64,000 nt of DNA, from NCBI RefSeq assembly GCF_042453785.1, contig NC_091671.1, forward strand, positions 28,301,001-28,365,000, written 5' to 3'. A program made the translations under genes and the position numbers. This stretch comes from Malus domestica. Its lineage: Eukaryota > Streptophyta > Magnoliopsida > Rosales > Rosaceae. Below are positions 34,418-45,540 of this stretch, piece by piece. The notes beneath the pieces were generated by a model. It worked only from the letters and a program-made list of their open reading frames with translations. It was not told the DNA's origin and searched no databases. Every line of letters begins with the position of its first letter. Positions within the stretch are counted from its first letter, which is position 1.

Positions 34418-34650
34418 CGCGGTAACGCTGAAGGCATGCACCACCACCGGATGTCGGGTATTTCAATAAAGTCGGTATGACATACTTTCACAAGCTCCAT
34501 AACAAGTTGTACTGCCTCATTACATCGACGAGCTCTGGTCGCTCCTCCCCAAGGAGGCTAAGGATGACGCGCTACTCATCGATGTGACTCATACGGCTTC
34601 TTCAAGGTTTTGGGCAAGGGTGTGTTGCCGCAGCACCAGCCCATTGCTTA
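34418..34650 (+). pseudogene. RPL27A: 60S ribosomal protein L27a (uL15) pseudogene fragment
   Basis: Plus-strand codons spell GNAEGMHHHR, then GYFNKVGMTYFHKLHNKLYC, IDELWSLLPKEAKDDA, LLIDVTH and VLGKGVLPQHQPI when frame changes are allowed. This is the middle of the conserved cytosolic ribosomal protein L27a. At least three frame changes, a gap after HHHR, and the missing N- and C-terminal parts show that it is dead. No introns are seen in a region where the source gene may also lack them, so retroposition is likely but unproven. No poly(A) or target duplication was found. Confidence 0.82.
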
Positions 34651-35789
34651 GATCGCCATCATCCTCTGCTACTTCCAAGGAGATAGAGTTGGAGATCGAA
34701 CAAACTGAGGAAGGGTAGAATGTGCCGGGATCGGTTCCGAATTGAGGGATGCAGGTTGGATAGAAAGTGGCAATCTCCTAGGACTCATGCGTTTTCTTTG
34801 AATTTTCAGTTAGGATGGTTCTTCACCTGAAAAGATGTGGCTTTATATCAATGAGGTAAAAAATTCATCAGAGTTTTATGTATTTTTTTTCAATATTTTA
34901 TGACTGTAGGTCGTAAGTCGAGGGCGGCCATAACATGAGGTTATTACTTTCAAGACATTTGATTTTATAATAGAAACGAGATGACTATTTTGATGATTTT
35001 TTTAGATGGGTTTCTAACTGGTGGTGTAGGCAGCGTCCAAGTTGATAAAGACTACAGTGGACCAATTTTGGAGCAATACAGAATTGAAAGAAATTCATGA
35101 GAAGAAGGAGAGGGTGGACGATGGAAATGTTAGAGAGTGCTCTAGCTAGGCACGGGTAATTTAAAAGTGGTATGGCATTATATATTTATAGTCAAGTGAT
35201 CTCAAACCTGTGTAATTAGTTAGCTTTTTCGTATATACTTGTAATTACATTAATAACTAGTTAATTAATTATATGAAGTTCACCTTAATTTTTCATGTCA
35301 GAAGGGGAAGGGCATGTGACCTCTACAATGTTTGTGTTGTCTTTTTTGAGAGAGGGTACTATTGCCAATATAATCTCATGAGAAGTATAAGAAGTATCGG
35401 AAGAAATTCATGAGAAGAAGGATAGGGTGGAGGATGGAAATACTAAAGAGTACTTTATGCATGAGTAATTTAAAAGTGGTACAAGTGATCTCAAAACATT
35501 CCATATGTAATTACTTAGTTTTTCATGTAGGGTTGTTCCATTCATTTAAGGATTGAGAAAAAAAGTTGTCTCTTTTAAATTCTAGTTTATATGGTTGTTT
35601 CATTTAATGATTGAGAAAAAGGTTCTCTTTTGAATTTTTTGTGCTTGTTTGTGAAGTCATTCTTTTGAAACGTGCATTTTTTATCTTTACGTTATGAGAT
35701 ACTTCGTGGTTGTATTCTAAATTAAAAAATAATAAATAAATAAAACCCTTGGTCTCTATTTTGTTTCTTACATATATTTTGAAACTAAT
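34651..35789. repeat. Intergenic stretch with a diverged direct repeat
   Basis: A segment of about 140 bp at about 35088-35240 (GAAATTCATGAGAAGAAGGA, later GTAATTTAAAAGTGGTA) recurs at about 35402-35535. A shorter pair around GATTGAGAAAAA follows at about 35550 and 35608. No gene recognised. Confidence 0.6.
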
Positions 35790-36700
35790 TTTGCAAAAAA
35801 ATGACCGAAGAGCGGTTGAATTGATGACAATTATGTAGTTTTGTGAAAAATATACAAACATGGTCGAGGAGCGGTTGGACTGATGACATGTATGTAGTTT
35901 TGTTGAAAATATACAAACGGATTCTACTAAAACTATACAAAATGATTCTACATGTATTTGAAACTGATTCTACAAAAATGGTCGAAGATGGATTGAACTG
36001 ATTATGCAAAAATGATCGAGGATTGATTTGACTAATTCTGTAAAAATGGTGGAAGAGTACATGTTGAACTAATTCTACAAAAATGGTCAATGACGAGTTG
36101 AACTGATTTTGTAAAAATAGTGGAGGACGAGATGAAAGCAAAAATGGTATGGTGAACTGATTCTGCAAAAATGGTCGAGGACAAGCTGAACTAATTATAC
36201 AAAAATAGTCGAAGATGAGTTGAACTGATTCTGCAGTTTTGGTCAAAGAAGATTGAATTTAATTCTGCAGAAATGATCGAAGATTGGTTGAACTTGATTA
36301 TGCAGGACAGGTTGAACTTGATTTTACAGAAATGGTTGAAGACGGGTTGAAACTGATTATGCAAAAATGGTTGAGGACAGGTTGAACTAATTATGCAAAA
36401 ATGGTCGTGGACGGTTGAACTGATTCTGCAAAAATGATAAAAAACATATTGAACTAATTATGCAAAATTGGTCAATGACAGGTTGAACTGATTCTGCAAA
36501 ATATGGTCGAAGACTAGTTGAACTGATTCTGCAAAAGTGAAATAGGAAGGTTGAACTAATTCTGCAAAAATAGTCGAAGACGGGTTGAACTGATTCTGCA
36601 AAATTGGTTGAAAATGGGTTGAACTAATTCGGCAAAAGTGGTCGAGGACGATTGGTAATGACAGATTGAATTGATTCTAGTAATGAATGATACAAACTAA
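35790..36700 (+). repeat. 33-bp minisatellite, about 25-30 imperfect units
   Basis: The unit is close to GAACTGATTCTGCAAAAATG followed by GTCGAGGACGGGTT. It repeats with a period near 33 bp, with scattered 1-3 bp indels and some diverged units. Because 33 is a multiple of 3, minus-strand frames stay open in part (35785-36246 reads as repeated QNQFN..STIFVE), but no protein is inferred. Confidence 0.88.
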
Positions 36701-38208
36701 TTCTTTATCTATTTTCAAAATTGATTCGGCAGAAATAGTTGAGAATGTGTTGAGTTTATGACACATTAATTTGTTGGAGTTGTGAAGGTTGAATTCTATT
36801 AACAACTCTAAAGCATTAGGGGCATAGCTGGCATTTTAAAACTTTTTTTATCCATGTTTTTTTGTTGGGCTTTAGTTGTTTTTATGTTTTTGTCTCTTCT
36901 TGACATGATTAAAAACTAATAGAGTTTCTTGAAATATAGTGAAAATTTTTGTTTATGTATAAAGCTCCCAAAAAACAAGGATAATATATCTCAATTAATG
37001 AAACTCTCTTTGTCAACCAAAAGAGGGTGAAAAGACTACTCAATCTTCTATCACACACAAAAAATGATGGGCAATAATGTAATTTCACATGTCCAAATTT
37101 TACTGTTTTTTATTAAAACATCACCTACGTGTGATGTTAAAATACCTCCAATATTGATACCCAATTGAATGTCTTGAATCGTGCCTCCACATAACGTAGA
37201 TGCATTTTCGTCGACTCCGACAAAATAGAGGCGATTTTTCTGCCACTCCATCTCTAAAGCCGCCTGGTTGCATCGTGGGACGAGTTTTTTAAACCACTAA
37301 CATATATACATATATAAGGACAGCATGATGTGCTGCAGACGTGATATTTACAGTTTGAACGCTATATAAATATGCAGTGCTCGATCGAGAGTAAAGTCGA
37401 AACCCTAAGTAGATATACCAGATATGAAAACAAAAGGAGTACAGAAATATTGAACCTACACGATCAAATGATCTTTTGCTTCCCTAATATATGATGAAAT
37501 GGCTTTTGGCCTTTCATTCACAAAATCAACGCATGCAGGAGGCAGACAGGTCCAGACGACAGGTCCTTATCTTGAATTAATTTTTGAATTTCATATCATA
37601 TATCATGTCAACCCTGCCGATTGGTCTTCAACGTCACCCATAATTGCAACTATTTTGATGTTGGCATGATATCTAAAGCCACCGCCTTCGACCTTTCTGT
37701 TGAAATTTTTTAATTAATTAATTAATTAGGACTAAATTTGACTGAATGGTTTGGTAAATAATTATCACTTCCATCACCATAAAAATATTCAGCTTTGAGT
37801 TTGGAAGCTGTAGAAAATTGTAAGTGTAACCAATTATACAATTATCAATTATATACAATTACATATCTATTTTTCTTATCGAAAAGTTAGTTGTGTGATA
37901 AATAAGATTGACGCATGGGTGTACCTGACTTATGTAATTGAATCAATGTAAGGACGTCGGTCATCATGCTTGCAAAAGTGTATTCGGAAACATAAGGACG
38001 TCGGTCATCATGCTCGATTGATATATACAACACCAAATGGAGTAGCAGTGTTTGTTGGTTCTCTTGTCTCTCGTCTCTGATCTTCGTCGTACAGTGTTTG
38101 TTGGTTCTCTTGTCTCTTGTCTCTGATCTTTGTCGTACAATTACACACAACATTTGTTGGATGGTATGACTTGTGAGTAAAGTCGACATAACAAACGGTT
38201 ATGGGCTT
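36701..38208. other. Intergenic stretch with short local repeats
   Basis: 36860-36960 resembles 24085-24190. A 46-bp tandem pair (TGTTTGTTGGTTCTCTTGTC and onward) lies at about 38049-38140, and AAGGACGTCGGTCATCATGC occurs at about 37951 and 37992. The open frame 37051-37251 (minus) shows no known domain. Confidence 0.55.
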
Positions 38209-38216
38209 CTTGTATT

Positions 38217-38416
38217 GGGAACTGGATCTTCTCCGAGCCAAACCCTTGGGATCCTGTTGAGCGACAAATACGAGCCGTTGGATTTCGATCCAACGACTAC
38301 AATTGTTATAACTTAAGAGGGACCCTCCTATTTGTAGTCATTGGATGGAAATTCAACGGCCCGTGTTTGTCGCTCAGCAAGATCCCGAGGGTTTGCCTCG
38401 GAGAGGATCCAGGTCC
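38217..38416. mobile_element. hAT-type MITE with 8-bp target duplication CTTGTATT
   Basis: A 200-bp near-perfect foldback: left arm GGGAACTGGATCTTCTCC, inverted right arm GGACCTGGATCCTCTCC, with pairing continuing through GAGCGACAAA and GCCGTTG for about 95 bp. CTTGTATT lies at 38209-38216 and 38417-38424. The 8-bp duplication fits the hAT superfamily. No coding capacity. Confidence 0.85.
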
Positions 38417-38424
38417 CTTGTATT

Positions 38425-39740
38425 GTATATGGAGTATGATTCTCTCTACTCCTAATCTCTGTCCCCTTCCATGCCCTCCTATTTAAACTGTTGTGATTAC
38501 GCCACATCTATATCTTGTTTTAAATTTTTTTATATATAGAATAAGACAAAAATAAGAGTGTAAGAGAAGGGAATGGAAGGGGATGATAATATGAGGGGAG
38601 AGAATCCTACCCCATTGTATATTACCCATTCCGTCCAACCTTCAAATTAGCTTGGTAATTTGCTCAATTTATTTGGGAAAATTCCATACTTCGGTAAAGA
38701 AAAATGAGATACACTTAATTATAATTCTATCCAGTAAAATTTGATCTAATGAAACACAGTTCCTATTTTATTTAAGATTCTAAAAGACGCTACACGCTTG
38801 TTGGACAGCGAGTTGGAGCCTAGCGGCTAGGTGAGAACATAGGCGGATTTAAGTAAATATATTATGTATCGTATAAATGTCTGATTATACTTTAGAAAAA
38901 TACATAATTTCATAGGGATACATAAATTGCAAAATTGAATGATAGAGATATTATGATGTTTAGGACATAATGTAAACATAGGGAACACATATATCATGTG
39001 TGTTTATATAAAGTATTCAACAAGTCTTTTATATTTTTTTTTTAAAAAAAAAAACACTGTAAATGAAAATTACATATTTTTTGTCAAAGTAAGAATCGCA
39101 ACCTAGACGGGTGTCTAGGTGGGTTTGGACAAGTTAGGTTGTTTAGACACCTTTCCTTAATTTTCAAACACTTGGAGATTAATAGGGACGGTGACCCCAC
39201 CTAAAGGGTGCTAGGCAAGAATTTTTAAAACAGTAATCTTATTTGAGGACGTTCTAAATTCATATTTGATATGCGGCATTTATCGAATTTAATGATAATA
39301 AAATAAAGTAAAATTCTCACTCCTTTCACTACTGAACAATTTTCTCTCAAAACTATTACCGCATTTTGCCTTTTTTGTTGTTGTTGTAGAGAGTTGGTTT
39401 TCACACTTCTTAAGCTTGTCGTGCACTTCTTTATAGATTTAGTTATTTATTTCAATAAATCGAGCGAACACGAAAATCATGATTAACACGAGTGTGAACA
39501 ACAAATTAAGCAAAAAAGGTGTTTATCATTTTCCTTCGTGTAAATCGCAGTCAAACAACATGATTACTCTCTTGGGGTTTAGTTTTGTCAAATTCTTAAC
39601 TATAAGCATGACTGATTGAAGCACATAATTCTTAAATAAATTGAGTAGAATGACATTGACTCCATAAATCCGAAGGAAAAAGATAACCATGTCCAATTCA
39701 ATGTCCAATATTTTATTGTATCTTGCCACTCAATATTACA
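38425..39740. other. Intergenic stretch, no gene recognised
   Basis: AT-rich. Only short chance frames. Confidence 0.5.
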
Positions 39741-39883
39741 GTTTAGTGATATTTTTTTTAATTGTAAGTAAAGTTTCAAGTTTGATTATAATGAAAGACA
39801 AATTTGAACCACATTATTACACAACTATTATAAGACTAAACATCCTCTCTTACCCCTTAATATAAATTAATTTATAACATTTG

Positions 39884-39885
<2 letters not shown>
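39741..39885 (+). mobile_element. tRNA-derived SINE (family A), diverged copy
   Basis: AGTTTAGTGATATT, a decayed B-box region (CAAGTTTGATT), GACAAATTTGAACCACATTA and CTAAACATCCTCTCTTACCC align in order with the better copy at 53191-53357. The 3' end runs into the AT microsatellite. Confidence 0.65.

Positions 39886-39929
<44 letters not shown>
39886..39929 (+). repeat. (AT)n microsatellite
   Basis: Pure AT dinucleotide run of about 20 units at the 3' end of a SINE, probably grown from its tail. Confidence 0.95.
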
Positions 39930-39930
<1 letters not shown>

Positions 39931-40506
39931 CGTTTTCCATAAAAAGACTTTGACGTCGACCATGACTTAAGAGACGACTACGATACAAAGAGATGATGAA
40001 CGTTGAAACAAGAAATAAATAATGGGAGTGTTTTAGGCGCTAAATGTCGTAATGTGTGTGGCAGCAATGTAATTCGTGAAAAGATTGAGGTTTGATGTTA
40101 GGAAAGCACTGTTATAAGATGCAGATATTTTGTTAGGTTATGTAGGAGGAGACGATGTTTTGCTAACAGACTTTGGATCTTTGCATTTGAACTCAGAAGC
40201 AAAGAAGAACACGAAAGCTGAAGCTCAAAGGTGATCATCAGCCACACATCAATAATCATAAGGTCTGCCGAAACCCCATCAGAAACTGAAATGGCTTTAC
40301 ACCAAATTCCGTACTTTTAATTTTTATTTTATTTTATTGTTCTTCAGATTAGATGCTTTTGAGCTATAATGTTTGCTGCAGTTGCATGTGCTTTTCCAGC
40401 TTTTAGCTTCTTATGTGATGAAGGTGAAAACTTGGTGGTCATTTAGTGGCTTTGAATTTGTTATTTCAAGCATGAATTTATTGGGAGAGTGAGATGTTGT
40501 ATTTTA

Positions 40507-40640
40507 TCTCGAGTTTTCAAATTTTTTTTTAGCAAACGATGGGATATTCTGCACTAAATTCATTTAAATTACGAGAAGGGAATTCAAACTTGAGTCCAGA
40601 GGGAGGAGCACGCTGCTCTAGCCAACTGGTTGTGTAGGTT
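40507..40640 (-). mobile_element. tRNA-derived SINE (family B)
   Basis: Minus-strand reading starts AGTTGGCTAGAGCAGCGTGC (tRNA-like head with A box), then CTCAAGTTTGAATTC (B box), a short body, and an A-rich tail at the lower-coordinate end. Different body from family A. It lies just upstream of the GRAS gene leader. Confidence 0.65.
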
Positions 40641-40644
40641 GGCT

Positions 40645-41086
40645 GATGAGTTGTTGTCAGGAGTGGGATCTTTGGGCTCCCACAAATGCAGGAAAATCTT
40701 TTCTGTTTGTTTGAATGAAGATATGGTGGTACTTTCATAATTCTAAGTGAAACCCTTGTATGTTTGAAGCTTTTCTGAATCTTTCCCGTTTGTAAACTTC
40801 AAGGTCTAGATTATTTGTTCAAACCAGAAATGGAATGTCAGATTATTCTGAACATTTTCTTAATATAAACTGAGAGTTATAAGTTAACTACTGCAGTGAT
40901 TGAGCTGAAAATTGTTTACAGTTTATGCTAAAACGCCTCGCAGATAGAAATTATTTTTACAACATTAGCTAGAACATGTGGGCATCTCAAATAGATAGCT
41001 TCAATATTTTCCAGTAGGATCTTTGAAATGCAATTTTCTTTGTCCGTCTTGATAACACTTATTGTCTTGTTACTTTTTTTCTGCAG
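40645..41086 (+). promoter_or_regulatory. Probable 5' leader intron of the GRAS gene
   Basis: A T-rich tract ending TTTTTTTCTGCAG (acceptor at 41084-41086) lies 194 bp before the start codon, indicating an intron in the 5' UTR. Its donor may be near 40230 (CTCAAAG then GTGATC), which would put the SINE at 40507-40640 inside the intron. The donor choice is inference. Confidence 0.5.
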
Positions 41087-41280
41087 AGTATGCACTCTAT
41101 TTAATTTACCACCGTTTTCAAGCAGAGTTTGTACAAAAGTTGGATCTGTATGTTATGATGTGGTCAAGGTTCGGTCTAAATAACAACAGAGTTGTCAGTT
41201 AATTTGAGAAATCTTGTGCCAGAAAAATCCATTAGCATTTCATTTGGTTAGATCAAACAAACGAATTGGCTATCCTGAAA

Positions 41281-42894
41281 ATGCGAGAATCTCACAAGCA
41301 TATAATCCCAAATGTTCCTCGCCGAATCGGAGAACAGCCTGTTGAAGAGCAGGAGTCTTATTGTTGGCCTTCCTCCCAGAATGTTGACCAACAAGCATCC
41401 TCTGATGAGGTTGTCCAAGGAACACAGCTTTCAGTTCAAAAAGTTGAACAACACTGTACCCTGGAATCATCCTCGGGAACCAGTGGTTACCCTGGTCGCA
41501 GTTCTTCATCAAGTTTGAATTTCTCAGGAAATGGAAGTCCAGTATCACATCCAGATGTGCATTCCTACCAGTCTTGTGGCTCTCCTGTCAACCAGTCGTG
41601 TATATCAAATGAAACGGATGGCCTGGGTCACAAAATTAGGGAACTGGAAAATGCTTTGCTGGGAAATGATTCAGATGCCTTTGACGCGTACAAAATCATA
41701 GATGAGGTTGGGGCTGATCAAATTTATTCAGAAGCAGAGCACTGGGAACAAATGATGATGATGATCCGCGGAGGTGACTTAAAGGAGGTGCTTTGCGCAT
41801 GTGCAAAAGCATTGGCAAACAATGATATGTCAACAACTGAACAGTTGTTCTCAAACCTACGTCAGATGGTGTCGGTTTCAGGTGAGCCAATCCAACGTTT
41901 AGGAGCTTACATTTTGGAAGGTCTTATTGCAAGGCTGGCCTCGTCGGGGAGTTCTATCTGTGCATCCCTAAGATGCAAGGAGCCTGCCAGTGCTGAACTC
42001 CTCTCGTACATGCACATACTTTATGAAGTCTGCCCATACTTCAAGTTCGGATATATGTCAGCAAATGGGGCGATTGCAGAAGCTATGAAGGATGAAAGTA
42101 GAGTTCATATAATTGATTTTCAGGTAGCTCAAGGCAGCCAGTGGATTACATTAATCCAGGCTTTAGCTACTCGGCCAGGAGGACCCCCACAGATTAGGAT
42201 CACGGGCATAGATGATTCCGCATCAGCTTATGTTCGGGGAGGGGGCCTTGGTGTTGTGGGACAGAGGTTGTCAAGGCTTGCGGAGTCATGTAAGGTACCC
42301 TTTGAGTTCCATGCTGCTGGAATTTTTGGTTCTGAGGTTCAACTTGAGGACCTTGTGATTCGACCTGGCGAGGCTATTGCAGTGAATTTTGCCTTAATGC
42401 TGCACCACATACCAGATGAGAGTGTGAGTAGTCATAATCACAGGGACCGGCTGTTGAGGCTTGCCAAGAGTTTGTCACCCAAGGTAGTGACTCTTGTTGA
42501 ACAAGAATCAAACACCAACACAGCCCCTTTCCTTCCTCGTTTCACTGAGACGCTGAGCTATTTTAGTGCTGTCTTTGATTCAATTGATGTTGCTCTGCCA
42601 AGGGAGCACAGGGAGCGGATCAATGTCGAGCAGCACTGTCTGGCACGAGAAATTGTTAACATTATAGCATGTGAAGGGGCGGAAAGAGTAGAACGTTATG
42701 AGCCTCTCAGTAAGTGGAGGTCACGATTCATTATGGCTGGTTTTTCGCCTTATCCACTGAGCCCCTTGGTAAATGCAACTATCAAGACTCTACTGCAGAG
42801 TTATTCTGAGAAGTACACGCTTGAAGAGATCGGTGGAGTTTTATATCTCGGCTGGATGAATCAACCACTGGTTGTCTCTTGTGCATGGAGGTAA
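41281..42894 (+). CDS. GRAS-family regulator, PAT1/SCL branch
   Basis: Uninterrupted 537-residue frame, TAA at 42892-42894. Residues 1-150 are Ser/Gln-rich and variable. A conserved SCISNETDGLGHKIRELENA stretch at about 105-130 is typical of the PAT1 branch. The GRAS domain follows: LHR I (DLKEVLCACAKAL, then RQMVSVSGEPIQRLGAYILE), VHIID at about residue 275, LHR II, the PFYRE region (LSYFSAVFDSIDVALPREHR, NVEQHCLAREIVNIIACEGAERVER) and a C-terminal SAW region ending SCAW. All blocks are present. PAT1-branch proteins act as nuclear/cytoplasmic co-regulators in phytochrome A, gibberellin or chitin responses; which member this is cannot be fixed here (PAT1, SCL5, SCL13 or SCL21-like). ATG 41281 is used because the frame's earlier TTG is not a start. 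The single coding exon with a leader intron is normal for this branch. Confidence 0.93.
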   Translation: MRESHKHIIPNVPRRIGEQPVEEQESYCWPSSQNVDQQASSDEVVQGTQLSVQKVEQHCTLESSSGTSGYPGRSSSSSLNFSGNGSPVSHPDVHSYQSCGSPVNQSCISNETDGLGHKIRELENALLGNDSDAFDAYKIIDEVGADQIYSEAEHWEQMMMMIRGGDLKEVLCACAKALANNDMSTTEQLFSNLRQMVSVSGEPIQRLGAYILEGLIARLASSGSSICASLRCKEPASAELLSYMHILYEVCPYFKFGYMSANGAIAEAMKDESRVHIIDFQVAQGSQWITLIQALATRPGGPPQIRITGIDDSASAYVRGGGLGVVGQRLSRLAESCKVPFEFHAAGIFGSEVQLEDLVIRPGEAIAVNFALMLHHIPDESVSSHNHRDRLLRLAKSLSPKVVTLVEQESNTNTAPFLPRFTETLSYFSAVFDSIDVALPREHRERINVEQHCLAREIVNIIACEGAERVERYEPLSKWRSRFIMAGFSPYPLSPLVNATIKTLLQSYSEKYTLEEIGGVLYLGWMNQPLVVSCAWR

Positions 42895-43206
42895 AAAACA
42901 TGAAATTTTGTGTTTCTTGATCTTGTATGGAACCCTAAAGTAATCTTCTGCACTCGTTTGAACTCTTCGTGTTTCTTTTTTTCGTCGGATAGTAAAGTTA
43001 TCTTTGGGAGAGTGATAGTAATGTTATGTTGTAAGGGTTATGCTTCAGAAGAAATAAATGAGCCTTTTTCATATACATCTTTGTACCTTAAATTTTACAT
43101 CATCAGAAAACGAGTTTTGGAATCAAATTTTACTTTTAAATCGTCACGTAATGTTTATTCAGGTGAAAACTATTACAAAACAAGGAAGTAGAGCTTAGTT
43201 ATTCCT
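42895..43206 (+). other. 3' flank of the GRAS gene
   Basis: Likely 3' UTR, ending before a copia element. No polyadenylation signal could be chosen with confidence. Confidence 0.45.
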
Positions 43207-43399
43207 TGTAGAAATCACAGTTTCTAAATATCTCTCTTATATTAATTCTTTGTTAAAAGTTACAATGGTATGGCAGTGTATATATAGACAATATACTGCT
43301 CTTACAATTACAATTATACCCTTGTCTAATCTGTCTATTTACATAAGAAACCTAACAAACTTTAACAAACATCTAACTAATTTTACTTGATCCTTTACA
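43207..43399 (-). repeat. 3' LTR of the young copia
   Basis: 193 bp. TATATATA at about 43276 on the plus strand lies within the U3/R part. One base difference (TATGGCAG against TATGACAG) from the 5' LTR. Confidence 0.92.
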
Positions 43400-45540
43400 C
43401 CCCCTCAAGCTGAACTTGGATGCATCAAAAGGACCAAGAGAAAGCTTGGATTGCAAGTATAGAAATCGGGATTTAGACAGAGATTTGGTATGAATGTCGG
43501 CTAACTGATCTTGAGAGCACACATACTGAACTTTGAGAAGATTGGCAAGGACCAGCTCTCAAATATAATGGTAATCAAGTTCTATATGCTTGGTGCGAGC
43601 ATGGAAAACTGGATTGGAAGCAAGAGATATGGCAGACAGGTTGTCACACCAGAGAGAAGGAACATGAGGAAGGTGAAGACCAAGATCCTTGAACACTTTA
43701 CAAATCCATGTGATTTCAGCTGCTGTGTGGGCTAACGACCTGTATTCGGCTTCAGTGGAGGAACGAGCAACCGTTGGTTGCTTCTTAGCACTCCAGCTGA
43801 TAAGATTGGATCCCAGAAATATACAATATCCACTAGTAGAGCGTCGATCAAAAGGACAGCCGGCCCAATCAGCATCCGAATAGGCAGTAAGATGAATATC
43901 ACCTTTCTTGAACCACAAACCATGGCTGACTATGGCTTTCAGAAATCTGAGAATGCGTTTAGCGGCTTGAAGATGTGGTTCACGGGGAGCATGCATAAAT
44001 TGACAGACCTGATTTACAGCAAAAGATAAATCAGGTCGTGTCCAAGTTAAGTATTGCAAGGCACCTACAATGGATCTGTACTCGTGTGGATCAGGTAACA
44101 AGGAACCTATGTGATCAAGTTGGACTGACCCAAGAGGTGTAAGACAAGGTTTAGCACCAGCCATGTTTGTCTTGTGAAGCAGGTCAAGGATATACTTGCT
44201 TTGATGTAGGAAAAGACCAGCAGAGGATCTTTGAACCTCAAGACCCAAAAAATAATGCAAGGGGCCTAAGTCCTTCACAGGAAAAATAGTACTGAGTTGC
44301 TGAATGAAACTGTGACAAGCAGTAGGATTTGGACCGGTGACAAGAATGTCATCGACATACACCAAGACAATAATGGGGACAGGTGTTTGAATCACAAACA
44401 AAGAAGCATCAGATTGTGATTGATGGAATCCCAAGGACTTCAGAACTACAAAGAGTTTGTCAAACCAGGCCCGAGGAGCTTGCTTCAATCCATACAAGGA
44501 TTTCCGAAGTTTGCAGACATGATGAGGATAATTGGGATCACTGAAACCGGGGGGTTGCTGCATATAGACATCTTCTTGAAGGTCTCCGTGCAGAAAAGCA
44601 TTACTGATATCCAATTGGTTGAGAAACCAATCATATTGAACTGCAAGAGATAGAAGAATGCGAATGGTGACTGGTTTGGCAACTGGACTGAACGTTTCCT
44701 TGTAATCCAAACCAGCTTGCTGATGAAAGCCTTTGGCCACAAGCCTAGCTTTGTATCGATCTATAGTGCCATCCGGATGTTTCTTAACCTGAAACACCCA
44801 CTTACACCCAACAATATTCTGATGAGATTGAAACGGAACGAGAGACCAAGTGCCTGTGGACTGCAGGGCATTATACTCATCCTGCATAGCAGATCTCCAA
44901 TGGGCATGTTTGGAGGCCTGAAGATAAGTAGAGCGAATAACATCAACAGTGTCAGGTAAATGATGGTTGGTGGCTGAGTAGGCTTTGGGTTTAGAGATAC
45001 CAGCTTTAGATCGTGTGATCATAGGATGGATATTAATGGGAGGAGGGGAGAGTGGAGATAAGGGGACTGAAGAGGACACATGAGAGGGATGCACTTGAGA
45101 ATGCAGTGGAGGTACAAGAGAATGTGTGCTGGAGGGATTAATCAAAGGAGCAGGTGATGAACTCAAAGGAGCAGGGGAAGAAGGAGCAGGGATAGGAAAT
45201 TGCAGGTTGACACAAGGATTTACTTGGGAAGTATCAGCAAAGGAAGGAGGGGGAAGAACAGTGGCAGAGGATAGAGTATGGAATGGAAAAGTGGTCTCAT
45301 CAAATAGTACATGCCGAGAGATATAAACACGTTGGGTAAGTGGATCAAGACAGCGATACCCCTTGTGCTGAAGACTGTACCCAAGAAATACACAGGATTT
45401 ACTCTTACTATCCAACTTGGATGTCGTATAGGGTTTGAGCCAGGGATAACAACCACAGCCAAAAACTCGAAGGCGAGAATAATCTGGAGAAGTGAAGAAG
45501 AGGAGTTCCCAAGGAGATTGCAGTAGACCACCAAGTGGAA
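43400..45540 (-). pseudogene. Copia reverse transcriptase and RNase H, one premature stop near the end
   Basis: Open from about 45540 to 43559. RT blocks: WVFQVKKHPDGTIDRYKARL, FSPVAKP, LDISNAFLHGDL, LYGLKQAPRAW and catalytic YVDDILV (YVDD at 44348-44359). RNase H blocks: YSDADWAGCP, STSGYC, SSTEAEYRSLA and CDNLSAI. TGA at 43559-43561 cuts the frame just after HIELDYHY; conserved sequence continues in frame for about 50 codons into the polypurine tract. The C-terminal loss is small but includes the end of RNase H. Confidence 0.9.

Noticed and set aside
37051-37251. 66-codon minus-strand frame with a donor-like GT
   Set aside because: No recognised protein and no downstream exon.
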